From contig CAXBCP010000008.1 in the NCBI GenBank assembly GCA_963974055.1, positions 1 to 64,000 on the forward strand: 64,000 bases of DNA. The letters are read 5' to 3'. The first letter of the stretch is position 1. Each line of letters starts with the position of its first letter. The notes beneath the pieces were generated by a model. That model was given only the letters and a program-made list of their open reading frames with translations, was not told where the DNA came from and did not search any database. Origin of the DNA: CAXBCP01 sp963974055 (GTDB lineage Bacteria; Pseudomonadota; Alphaproteobacteria; MPNO01; UBA830). Below are positions 25,267-32,928 of this stretch, piece by piece. Made by a program: the position numbers and the translations under genes.

Positions 25267-27540
25267 ATGTCGCAGGCCAGCCCCGCAACCGACCCGGCAT
25301 CGGTGCAACCGCCGCCCGCTTCCGCCGGTGTATCGAAGTGGCAGGCGGTGACGGCGCGGCTGCGATATGTGGTGCTGGCGGCCGTCGTGATCGTTTTTGC
25401 CGGCAGCGCCGCCCTGACCCTGATCAAGATCCGCACCGAATACGAGGCCGCCGTCAGCGAATACAAGACCACGCTCTGGTACGTGTCGCAGATCGAATTC
25501 GAATTTTCCAAGTTTCTCAATGCGCTCGACCAGTTCGGGACCGGCGATTCCACGATATCGCAGCCCGATCTTATCCAGCGCTTCGAATCCCTGCATAGCC
25601 GGTTTCCTGCGCTGGTCCGCGGGATCAAGGCGGCGGATGAGGGCAATGTCGCCTATCTCGATGAAGGGCTGAGACAGCTCGGCGGTATCCTGCAGTCGCT
25701 GCGCCGGCCCGTACAGACGCTGGAGCCCGGCGATTTGCGGCGCTACCTGCAAATTCGTGGGGTGATCGAACAGGGGCTGCGGCCGCTCCGGGTAATGATC
25801 GCGGAAACCGAGCGCCGCGAGCGTCAGCGGTTCAGCCAGAACGATGACCGGATCGATCCGTTTTTTACCGAAATAACGGTCTACGCGGTCGGGGTCGCGC
25901 TCGGCGGTGCATTGCTGATCATCCTGCTGATCAGACAGGTGCGCGAGGCCAACACGCTGCGGACATTTGCCGAAAAGGCGCAGGACGAGGCCGAAAGCGC
26001 GAACGAGGCGAAGTCGCGCTTTCTCGCGATGATGAGCCACGAAATTCGCACGCCGATGAACGGGGTCCTCGGCACGGCGAGCCTGCTCGGCGATACGGCG
26101 CTCAATCCCGAACAGCGGGAATATGTCGATACCGTCCGCAATTCCGGCCAGGCGTTGCTCAGCGTGCTGAACGATATTCTGGACTTTTCCAAGATCGAGG
26201 CGGGCAAGCTTGCGATTGACGCCATTGACCTGAACCTGCCGTCGCTTGTCGAGGAAGTCGCCGCCCTGACCCGCGCCGGAATCGGCAGTAAGAGTGTCGA
26301 CGTGACGACCGATATCGATGCCGGCGTTGCCCGGGTGATCCGGGGCGACCCCGTCAGGCTGCGCCAGATATTGTTCAATCTTGCGGGTAATGCCGTGAAG
26401 TTTACGGACGAGGGCAGCGTCGTCATCCGTGTCCGTTCGATCACCGGCAACGGCCAGACAACCCAGCTGCGCTTCGAGGTTCAGGATACCGGGATCGGCG
26501 TAACGAAGGAGCAGCAGCAGACCCTGTTCCGGGAATTCACGCAGGCGGAGAGTTCCACGGCACGGCGATACGGCGGCACCGGGCTGGGGCTCGCGATCTC
26601 CAAGCGCCTGGTCGAGGCCATGAACGGCGAAATCGGCTGTCACAGCGAGCCCGGCAAGGGCAGTACGTTCTGGTTCGAAGCGGTTTTCGAGATCGGCACG
26701 GAAGCGGCGGAGGAAGACCGGGCCCCGACCATAGACGAGGCCTATCTGTCCCGCTTTGCGGATGCGCATCTGCTCCTGGTCGAGGACGACCGCATCAACG
26801 AACTGGTGGCGACGCGGATGCTTTCGCGGGCCGGCCTGTCCGTCGACGTCGCCCGCACCGGGGCCTCGGCGCTTGAGATGGCCTCGGCCGGCGACTACGA
26901 CCTGATCCTGATGGATGTCCAGCTTCCCGATATGGACGGGTTCGAAGTCACCCGCCGGATTCGCACTTCGGGCGCCGGCCGGCAGGGCATACCGATCCTT
27001 GCGATGACCGCCAATCCGATGGACGACAACCGGCAGGCCTGCCTGTCCGCCGGCATGGACGGTTTCATTGCAAAGCCGGTCGACCGCGCGCATATGATCG
27101 AGGTGATCGACGAGAACCTGAAACGCACCGGCCGCGAAGCCAAGTCGGCCGCGCCGTGGTCGGAACCGGGCGCAGCATCATCCGACGGTCCGCCGCCGCC
27201 GGTGATCGACCGGATGGTCTTTCTTCAGTTCGCCGACGATGTCGGGCCGGAGCACCGCGATATGCTGGTCGAGGAATTCGCGGTCGAAACTGCGGATAAA
27301 ATCAGGACCATCGGGGTGGCGCTGCGCAGTGCGGACTATGTCGAAGCGCAGCGTCTTGCCCACAGTCTGAAGAGTGGCGCCGGAACGTTCGGCGCCATCG
27401 CCCTGCAAAAATGCGCCGAAAGCATCGAAGCCGCGAGCGTGGCACGAAACGGTTCGGAGCTTGCCCGACTGTATGACGACCTGGTGCCGCTGGCCCTGCG
27501 GTCGGTCGATGAGGTGAAAGGAGCTGCGGCAATCGCCTGA
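25267..27540 (+). CDS. Hybrid sensor histidine kinase with receiver and HPt domains
   Basis: A 757-residue membrane sensor. Two transmembrane helices (about 34-55 and 206-226) bracket a periplasmic, mostly helical sensor region of about 150 residues. A coiled linker leads to HisKA with H258 in MMSHEIRTPMNG, an HATPase domain (N-box NAVKF, DTGIGV, GGTGLGLAIS), a receiver with D550 (LILMDVQLPDMDG) and a C-terminal HPt with H699 (AHSLKSGAGTFGA). It begins 3 bases after the RTX stop codon, so both share the sigma-54 transcript. No separate cognate regulator is attached, which makes the LuxO-like protein 6 kb upstream the obvious final acceptor. The signal is unknown. Confidence 0.93.
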   Translation: MSQASPATDPASVQPPPASAGVSKWQAVTARLRYVVLAAVVIVFAGSAALTLIKIRTEYEAAVSEYKTTLWYVSQIEFEFSKFLNALDQFGTGDSTISQPDLIQRFESLHSRFPALVRGIKAADEGNVAYLDEGLRQLGGILQSLRRPVQTLEPGDLRRYLQIRGVIEQGLRPLRVMIAETERRERQRFSQNDDRIDPFFTEITVYAVGVALGGALLIILLIRQVREANTLRTFAEKAQDEAESANEAKSRFLAMMSHEIRTPMNGVLGTASLLGDTALNPEQREYVDTVRNSGQALLSVLNDILDFSKIEAGKLAIDAIDLNLPSLVEEVAALTRAGIGSKSVDVTTDIDAGVARVIRGDPVRLRQILFNLAGNAVKFTDEGSVVIRVRSITGNGQTTQLRFEVQDTGIGVTKEQQQTLFREFTQAESSTARRYGGTGLGLAISKRLVEAMNGEIGCHSEPGKGSTFWFEAVFEIGTEAAEEDRAPTIDEAYLSRFADAHLLLVEDDRINELVATRMLSRAGLSVDVARTGASALEMASAGDYDLILMDVQLPDMDGFEVTRRIRTSGAGRQGIPILAMTANPMDDNRQACLSAGMDGFIAKPVDRAHMIEVIDENLKRTGREAKSAAPWSEPGAASSDGPPPPVIDRMVFLQFADDVGPEHRDMLVEEFAVETADKIRTIGVALRSADYVEAQRLAHSLKSGAGTFGAIALQKCAESIEAASVARNGSELARLYDDLVPLALRSVDEVKGAAAIA

Positions 27541-27579
27541 CGCGACACGCGCGGCTATCCGTAAATCAGTCCATGCCGC

Positions 27580-28923
27580 TCAGCGGGGCAGGTCGAGTGT
27601 TTCCGGCGTCAGACGGCCGATCTGCAGCAGTACCCGGTATGCGGCCGTGATGTTGTTGAAAGACGCGTCGGTGAACCTCAGCCGCGCCGAATTCAGCTCG
27701 TTCTCGGCATCCAGCAGGTTGATGACCGTTTCGCGCCCGCGCTGGCGCAGTTTCTTCCGGGCTTCGAAAACCTCCGACGCGATATTGACGGCGTTTTCCA
27801 GCAGTTCGCGCTGAGCCGCCGAGGTGCGATAGCTGCTCCATGCCTGGCGCACGCCCTTGCTGAGGGTGCGGTCTGCATTGCGACGGTCTTGCAGTGCGGC
27901 GCTGTAATCGACGGCCGCCTTCGTCGATCGTGCGGGGGTGAGGAAGCCGTCGAATATATCCCACACGGCGCGCACGGTAACCTGGCCTTCGCGTTTGAGA
28001 CCCGGAATACCGTCGACGTTGTCTTCCCAGCTGCCCTCGCCGACCAGGTCGATCCGGGGCCAGAACGTCGCTTGTTTTTCGGTCCGTGTCTCGGCGGCGA
28101 TTTCGACCTCGCGTATGGTGCGGCGGAGCACCGGATTCTCTGCGCCTGCAATAGATACGGCCGCTTCCATCGTATTCGGCAGGGCGTCCGACGGCGCTGC
28201 AGGGACGGTCATCTGGGTCGGTACCGCGGCGCGGTCGAACATTTCCAGATACTCGGAATGGGCATCGCGCAGGTCGCCGAGGATGGCGACAACCCGTTCG
28301 CGGGCAAGCTGGAGCCGCGACTTCGCCTGCAGCACATCCACCGCGAGGCCCGAGCCGCGTTCGACCCGTGCCGATTCGAGCTCGAGCTGTTCCTGCAGGG
28401 TGCGTTCGTTCTTCTTCGCGATATCCAGCAGCCGCGACTGTTTCAATACGTTGATATAGCTGCGGATTCCGTTGAACAGAAGCTGTTGCTCGGCGATGTT
28501 GTAGCGTTCCTCGGAAACGTTTTTCCGCAGTTTCGCAATTTTTTCGCCGCTGGTTGTCTTGAAGCCGTCGAACAATTTCTGCGTGACGGTGAGCGTGGTA
28601 GAGCGCCGCGTATCGAAGAATGGCTCACCCTGCGTTTCGCGCCGGGACGGACTGTCGACATATTCCTGGCCGACATCGCCGGACAACTGCACCTTGGGGA
28701 AATAACCGGCCTGTGCTTCGCGAATGCCTTCCTCGGCGGAAACGAGCCGCTTCTGGGCGGCAACAAGATTGGGATGGGTCTGCAACAGGTGCCGCAATTC
28801 GTCCTGGAGCGGCCGTGCAGAGGCGGATGAGGGCGGGATTACGGCCGCCAGACAATAAAAAATGCCGACAGCCCACAGTGCTGCCGCCCTCCCGCTTTGT
28901 CCTGCTGGTGGTAACCTGCGCAA
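27580..28923 (-). CDS. TolC-family type I secretion outer membrane protein
   Basis: A 447-residue outer membrane channel protein. After an N-terminal export signal (AALWAVGIFYCLAAVIPPSSASA) come the two TolC repeats, with LLQTHPNLVAAQKRLVSAEEGIREAQAGYFPKVQLSG opening the first and EVEIAAETRTEKQATFWPRIDLVGEGSWEDN the second. Helical, coiled-coil-forming stretches dominate. No ATG is available: the TTG at 28923 has AGGGA 6 bases upstream and an in-frame stop is found shortly before it. It is divergent from the ABC and HlyD genes (114 bases apart) and convergent with the kinase gene; together they form a complete type I system. Confidence 0.92.
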   Translation of the reverse strand: MRRLPPAGQSGRAAALWAVGIFYCLAAVIPPSSASARPLQDELRHLLQTHPNLVAAQKRLVSAEEGIREAQAGYFPKVQLSGDVGQEYVDSPSRRETQGEPFFDTRRSTTLTVTQKLFDGFKTTSGEKIAKLRKNVSEERYNIAEQQLLFNGIRSYINVLKQSRLLDIAKKNERTLQEQLELESARVERGSGLAVDVLQAKSRLQLARERVVAILGDLRDAHSEYLEMFDRAAVPTQMTVPAAPSDALPNTMEAAVSIAGAENPVLRRTIREVEIAAETRTEKQATFWPRIDLVGEGSWEDNVDGIPGLKREGQVTVRAVWDIFDGFLTPARSTKAAVDYSAALQDRRNADRTLSKGVRQAWSSYRTSAAQRELLENAVNIASEVFEARKKLRQRGRETVINLLDAENELNSARLRFTDASFNNITAAYRVLLQIGRLTPETLDLPR

Positions 28924-29037
28924 TTCGAATCCCTGAAGTATCTCGTAAACCGTTGTAGTATAACATTATCCTATACACTATCCGAATGCCGGTCCGCAAT
29001 TTGGGCGGGCATAGCGTAATTCTGCGGGGGCGTCCGA

Positions 29038-30759
29038 ATGGCCAGCCACTGGCTGCCTGAAATCCTGAAGAACATCCGTCCGGCGTTCGCCCAGATTCTG
29101 GCGGTGTCGGCTTTCGTCAACCTGTTGGCGGTCGCGGCGCCGGTTTTCGTGCTGCAGGTCTATGACCGGGTTGTGATGCATGCCGGGATCAGCACCCTGT
29201 ATGGGCTGGTCATCGGCGTGATGATCGCAATCGTGTTCGATTTCGTGCTGCGGCAGTTCCGCGCCCGCCTGCTCCAGCGCACTGCCCTGGAAATCGATAT
29301 CGGGGTGAACCGCCGGGTGCTGGACAAGTTGATGGATGTCCCGTTGCGGACGCTGGAATCGCGCCCCGCGGCGCTGTGGGACATTTTGTTTCGCGATGCC
29401 AATGCGGTCCGCGACACCCTGTCGGGACCGACGGCCGTTGCGATCGCGGACCTGCCTTTCGCGGTGCTGTTCCTGGCCGTTATCTATGCGATCGCCGCGC
29501 CCGTCGCCTGGGTGGTGCTCGCGCTTATCCCGGTTTTCATCGGAATTGCCTGGTTCGGCGCGCGTACGCAGACCGCCCGTACCCAGGCCGAGCGGAACGC
29601 GGTCCTGGCCCGAGACGGCCTGGTCGGCGACCTGATCGCCGGCCGCACCACGATCAAAAGCCTCGGGCTCGACGACGCCTTCCGCCAAAGGTGGGAAGGC
29701 GCGCATGCCGTCGCCGTCGAGCGCGGCCTGGACCGGGGCCGGGCGGGGGACAATTTCGTCAATATGGGCCTCGCCGTCAGTGTCGTCGCGACGGTCGCGA
29801 TTACCGGCGTCGGCGCGCTCGCGATCCTCGACCAGCAACTCACCATCGGGGCGCTGATCGCCACAAACATGCTGGCCGCCCGGATTATCATGCCGTTTCA
29901 CCAGCTTGTCGGCACATGGCGCAGCGTCGCGATGTGCCGCCAGGCGATCGGCCGGCTGAACGACCTGTTCTCCCTGCCGTCGGAGCGGACGGATAGCGCG
30001 ATTGCGTTCGACCGCCCGGCGGGGGCTTTGTCTTTCGACGGCGTCACGTTCCACTATGCGCCCGACCAGGAACCGGTGATCGACGATATCCGGCTGACAC
30101 TGGAGGCCAACGGCCTCTATGCCGTGATGGGCGCGAACGGCAGCGGCAAGACGACGCTGCTGAAGCTGGCCATGGGGTTATATCTCCCCGATGACGGGCG
30201 GGTACTGATCGACGGCGCCGACATCGCGCAGTTCAGCCGCCGCGACCTGACGAAATGGATCGGTTATGTCCCGCAGGAAATTCGCCTGTTTTCGGGCAGT
30301 GTCCGCGACAATATCAGCGCGGCCCTGCCGGATGCGCCCGATGAAGACGTGATCCGGGCGGCGAAGCTGGCCGGGGTACATGATTTCGTCGCGGCGCTCC
30401 CCGGCGGCTACGGCACGGAGGTCGGCGACGGCGGTGCGAATCTGCCCGGCGGCATCCGCCAGAAAATCGGCATCGCCCGCGCCGTTCTCGGGCAACCGCC
30501 GATCCTGCTGATGGACGAGCCGTCGAGCAATCTCGACCGCGACAGCGAAACGGCGCTTGCGGATACCCTGCGCGGTCTCGGCGCCGACCACACGATTGTC
30601 ATGGCAACCCACAGCCTGCGGCTGCTCAGCGCCTGTCACAGTGTGCTGGTGCTGGAGCGCGGCAAGATCCGCACCGGCGGTCCCGCAGACAGGATCCTGC
30701 CGGAGCTCTTTCCCGCGGCGGCCGCAGCTGCGGCGGCGCGGCCCGGCGGTGCGGCATGA
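29038..30759 (+). CDS. Type I secretion ABC permease/ATPase (PrtD/HlyB class)
   Basis: A 573-residue half-transporter: six-helix permease (about 1-300) followed by an ATPase. It lacks an N-terminal C39 peptidase or C39-like domain, as in PrtD/LapB-type exporters of RTX substrates. Walker A is GANGSGKTT (from G365), Walker B is ILLMDEPSSNLD (D493/E494) and the H-loop is MATHS. The ABC signature reads LPGGI (469-473) instead of LSGGQ, an unusual variant at a catalytic position. The ATG at 29038 follows GCGGGGG. The last bases overlap the next gene by ATGA, so ABC and HlyD subunits are translated together. Confidence 0.93.
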   Translation: MASHWLPEILKNIRPAFAQILAVSAFVNLLAVAAPVFVLQVYDRVVMHAGISTLYGLVIGVMIAIVFDFVLRQFRARLLQRTALEIDIGVNRRVLDKLMDVPLRTLESRPAALWDILFRDANAVRDTLSGPTAVAIADLPFAVLFLAVIYAIAAPVAWVVLALIPVFIGIAWFGARTQTARTQAERNAVLARDGLVGDLIAGRTTIKSLGLDDAFRQRWEGAHAVAVERGLDRGRAGDNFVNMGLAVSVVATVAITGVGALAILDQQLTIGALIATNMLAARIIMPFHQLVGTWRSVAMCRQAIGRLNDLFSLPSERTDSAIAFDRPAGALSFDGVTFHYAPDQEPVIDDIRLTLEANGLYAVMGANGSGKTTLLKLAMGLYLPDDGRVLIDGADIAQFSRRDLTKWIGYVPQEIRLFSGSVRDNISAALPDAPDEDVIRAAKLAGVHDFVAALPGGYGTEVGDGGANLPGGIRQKIGIARAVLGQPPILLMDEPSSNLDRDSETALADTLRGLGADHTIVMATHSLRLLSACHSVLVLERGKIRTGGPADRILPELFPAAAAAAAARPGGAA

Positions 30760-32048
30760 CCGGCGCGCTCGACGAGGTGCTGGCGCGGCGGCCCCAGCGC
30801 GGCTGGGGAGCGGTATCGCTTGCGATCGTCATCGCCCTCGGCGCAGGGGTGGTCTGGGCGTCGGTCGCCCGGCTCGACGAAGTTGCCGTCGCCTCCGGCG
30901 AGGTCGTGCCCCAGGGCCAGACGAAGATTATCCAGCATCTCGAAGGCGGGATCGTACGGGAGCTCTCGGTGCGCGACGGGGCGGAGGTCAAGGCCGGCGA
31001 CCCGCTCTTGCGCCTCGCCCTCGGCACCGGGCTTGTGAACCGTGCCGAACTGCAGGTGCGGCGCGACGGCCTGGCTTTGCGCCGGGCGCGGCTTGCCGCC
31101 GAGGCCAGCGGCGGCGAAATCGTGTTCCCGCCGGGCGCCGCCGGGCGGCAGCCGCAATTGGCTGCGTCCGAACGGGCCGCCTATGACGGCCGAAAGCGGG
31201 AGCTCGCGACGGCGGCATCGGTCCTGGCGGAACAGCTTTCGCAGCGCGAATCCGAAATCCGCGAATTGCAGGCACGGGATGCGGCACTCGCCGCGGAACT
31301 CAAAATCAACCGGGAAAAACTCCAGATTTCGACCGATCTGCTAAAGGACGGTCTGACGTCCCGCCTCGAGCACCTGGATGCGCAGCAGGCCGTTGGGCGG
31401 ATCACCGGCGAACGCCGGGGCATCACTGCCAAGATCGCAAAAGCCGTGGCCTCCGTGGCCGAAGCGCGGGCGCGCCTGAAGGAACTGGGCGAGAAATTCG
31501 CATCCCAGGTGCGCGACGAGCTTGGCACGGTGGAAATCGACCTGCGCCGGGCCGACGAACTGATGGCCGAGGCGACCGAGCAGAAAGGCCGGACGGAAAT
31601 CCGCAGCCCGATCGACGGAACGGTGAAGAACCTGCGCTATAATACGATCGGCGGCGTGGTGCGGCCCGGCGAGCCGATCATGGAGATCGTTCCTGAACGC
31701 GACCGTCTGGTGATCGAAGCACGGCTCGATCCCGCGGATCGCGGATATGTACGCGCGGGGCAGGCGGCGGTGGTGAAGTTGAGCACCTACGATTTTGTCC
31801 GTTATGGCGGGCTTGACGGCCGTGTCGTCCGGATTGCGCCCGATACGGATAATTCGACCACCGGCCGCACGTTCTTCAGGGTTGTCGTGGAAACCGACCG
31901 TACCTGGCTGGGCGAGGAAAAGGGCGCGCTGCCGATTTCCCCCGGCATGGAAGCGACGGTCGACATCAAGACCGGACGGCGAACCGTGATCGATTATCTG
32001 TTGCGGCCTATCCTCAAGCTCCGCTCCGAGGCTTTCCGGGAGCGCTGA
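30756..32048 (+). CDS. HlyD-family type I secretion periplasmic adaptor
   Basis: A 430-residue membrane fusion protein. One transmembrane helix near residues 20-42 (WGAVSLAIVIALGAGVVWASVA), a lipoyl-like half (VVPQGQTKIIQHLEGGIVRELSVRDGAEVKAGDPLL), a long coiled coil (about 120-290), the second lipoyl half (IRSPIDGTVKNLRYNTIGGVVRPGEPIMEIVP) and a C-terminal beta-barrel region ending in the TVIDYLLRPILKLRSEAFRER signature. It connects the ABC transporter with TolC. The start overlaps the ABC stop by four bases. A likely terminator follows at 32059. Confidence 0.94.
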   Translation: MTGALDEVLARRPQRGWGAVSLAIVIALGAGVVWASVARLDEVAVASGEVVPQGQTKIIQHLEGGIVRELSVRDGAEVKAGDPLLRLALGTGLVNRAELQVRRDGLALRRARLAAEASGGEIVFPPGAAGRQPQLAASERAAYDGRKRELATAASVLAEQLSQRESEIRELQARDAALAAELKINREKLQISTDLLKDGLTSRLEHLDAQQAVGRITGERRGITAKIAKAVASVAEARARLKELGEKFASQVRDELGTVEIDLRRADELMAEATEQKGRTEIRSPIDGTVKNLRYNTIGGVVRPGEPIMEIVPERDRLVIEARLDPADRGYVRAGQAAVVKLSTYDFVRYGGLDGRVVRIAPDTDNSTTGRTFFRVVVETDRTWLGEEKGALPISPGMEATVDIKTGRRTVIDYLLRPILKLRSEAFRER

Positions 32049-32058
32049 CCGTCGTCCG

Positions 32059-32090
32059 GTAACGGCCTGTTTCAGACCGTTACAGTTCTT
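32059..32090 (+). terminator. Probable terminator after HlyD gene
   Basis: GTAACGG / CCGTTAC, 7-bp stem with 11-base loop, followed by AGTTCTTATTT. Of moderate strength. It would isolate the secretion operon from the following sigma-54 unit. Confidence 0.5.
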
Positions 32091-32097
32091 ATTTCAA

Positions 32098-32126
32098 ATT
32101 GCGAATTGAGACACCCGCAGGGTGTC
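32098..32126. promoter_or_regulatory. Candidate activator sites upstream of small-protein promoter
   Basis: Contains ATTGCGAATT (32098-32107), shared exactly with 17382-17391, within the near-palindrome TCAAATTGCGAATTGA, and then a 7-bp dyad GACACCC-GCA-GGGTGTC (32110-32126). Both are about 130-160 bases upstream of the -24 element, a normal enhancer distance for a sigma-54 activator. The AT-rich block 32185-32225 between them and the promoter would permit bending. Confidence 0.4.
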
Positions 32127-32254
32127 CGGCGGTGCCCTGCAGGCATCCGGTACGTTCGATATCTGTCCGGCTGTCCGGCTGAAAATTCCATAAGTCATTA
32201 TAAAATAAAGCAAAACAAAAAAAGATCTGTGCCTGGGTGCTCCGCTCCGCGTTC

Positions 32255-32270
32255 TGGCACGCTTCTTGCA
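32255..32270 (+). promoter_or_regulatory. Sigma-54 (-24/-12) promoter of small membrane protein/structured RNA unit
   Basis: TGGCACGCTTCTTGCA, exact consensus and identical over 16 bases to the receiver-gene promoter at 17297-17312. The predicted start is near 32281; the leader contains a 7-bp dyad TGACCGC / GCGGTCA (32283-32314). Confidence 0.92.
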
Positions 32271-32333
32271 TTTCCTGTGCTGTGACCGCATCGCGTTGGC
32301 AGAAGTCGCGGTCAGACGAAAGGAAGTTTCACA

Positions 32334-32582
32334 ATGAAACAAGATACAAAACTGGCGACCGCCGAAAATATTGTTACCGCAATCTGTTTCGGTATCGGCG
32401 CGCTTTTGGTGGTTCTGGCGCTTCATACGCTCTCCACCGTGAAATCGGTGAACGCTTCGAATGCCTTCGGATACGGCGAGCCCCGCCGGGCCGTTTCCTT
32501 CGATGCGGATTTGCAGCGCACCGCGGGTACTTATTCGGGTGAAATTTCAGAGGTCAAAAGCATTCCGGGGCAGGCGCAATGA
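32334..32582 (+). CDS. Small single-pass membrane protein, unknown
   Basis: An 82-residue protein: a polar N-terminus (MKQDTKLATAENIV), one transmembrane helix (about 15-33, TAICFGIGALLVVLALHTL) and a soluble C-terminal half with NAFGYGEPRRAVSFDADLQRTAG. A strong ribosome-binding site (AAGGAAG) precedes the ATG. I do not recognise a family. The exact sigma-54 promoter in front, and its place at the end of the secretion island, make it a probable member of the LuxO-like regulon, perhaps a modulator of the membrane kinase or of the secretion machinery, which is speculation. Confidence 0.78.
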   Translation: MKQDTKLATAENIVTAICFGIGALLVVLALHTLSTVKSVNASNAFGYGEPRRAVSFDADLQRTAGTYSGEISEVKSIPGQAQ

Positions 32583-32910
32583 ACTTCCGGCCCTGAGTAC
32601 AGGCCGGAACGGAAGCCGCGGCAGGGAAGTAAGGCACGGTCGTCGATAAGCGTATCGAGTACGACGAACGGGCCGCGGTCCGGAACACGACGCGTAAGAG
32701 TAGCGATCTCGAGTTGTCGCGTAGCAATTCGGGGGGAGGGTTTCCCGGTAGGTGAAACTCGCCTGGGTTGGTCCCGTCTCAGAGATGGTGGTGCCGTTGG
32801 GTCATGCGTCGCCGCGAAGCCATGAGTAGTCTCGAGTAGTAGTAGGGCTTCGATCCACGGCGCGTCCGCCATCGGGAGGGAATCGGGAAACCGGTTCCCT
32901 CCTTTTTTTT
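32583..32910 (+). ncRNA. Candidate structured RNA or long 3' UTR ending in a strong terminator
   Basis: 330 bases without a credible coding frame, ending in a textbook terminator. Several stable hairpins are visible: TTCCGGCC / GGCCGGAA (32585-32609), GTCGT-CGATA / TATCG-ACGAC (32639-32665), GTTTC / GAAAC near 32740-32756. Codon-like periodicity is absent and the base composition is even. It would be transcribed from the sigma-54 promoter at 32255 with the small protein. In vibrios LuxO drives small RNAs (Qrr) from sigma-54 promoters; the sequence is not Qrr-like, but the arrangement invites comparison. Confidence 0.4.
32875..32910 (+). terminator. Strong Rho-independent terminator
   Basis: GGAGGGAA / TTCCCTCC, 8-bp stem with a 12-base loop, followed directly by eight Ts. 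This is the clearest terminator in the window. It marks the 3' end of the small-protein transcript and faces the convergent GNAT gene. Confidence 0.92.
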
Positions 32911-32928
32911 CGCCGAGTCCGAGCCCGG

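Noticed and set aside
24943..27093. A 716-codon open frame on the minus strand across the kinase gene
   Set aside because: Antisense to the hybrid kinase, whose domains are unambiguous; composition typical of a shadow frame.
32531..32872. A 113-codon minus-strand frame over the structured region
   Set aside because: Arg/Pro-rich, no motif, no RBS, and opposed by a strong plus-strand terminator; I favour a non-coding plus-strand transcript.
32583..32910. A Qrr-type small RNA
   Set aside because: The conserved Qrr core was not found. Only the promoter logic is similar, so I call it a candidate structured RNA.
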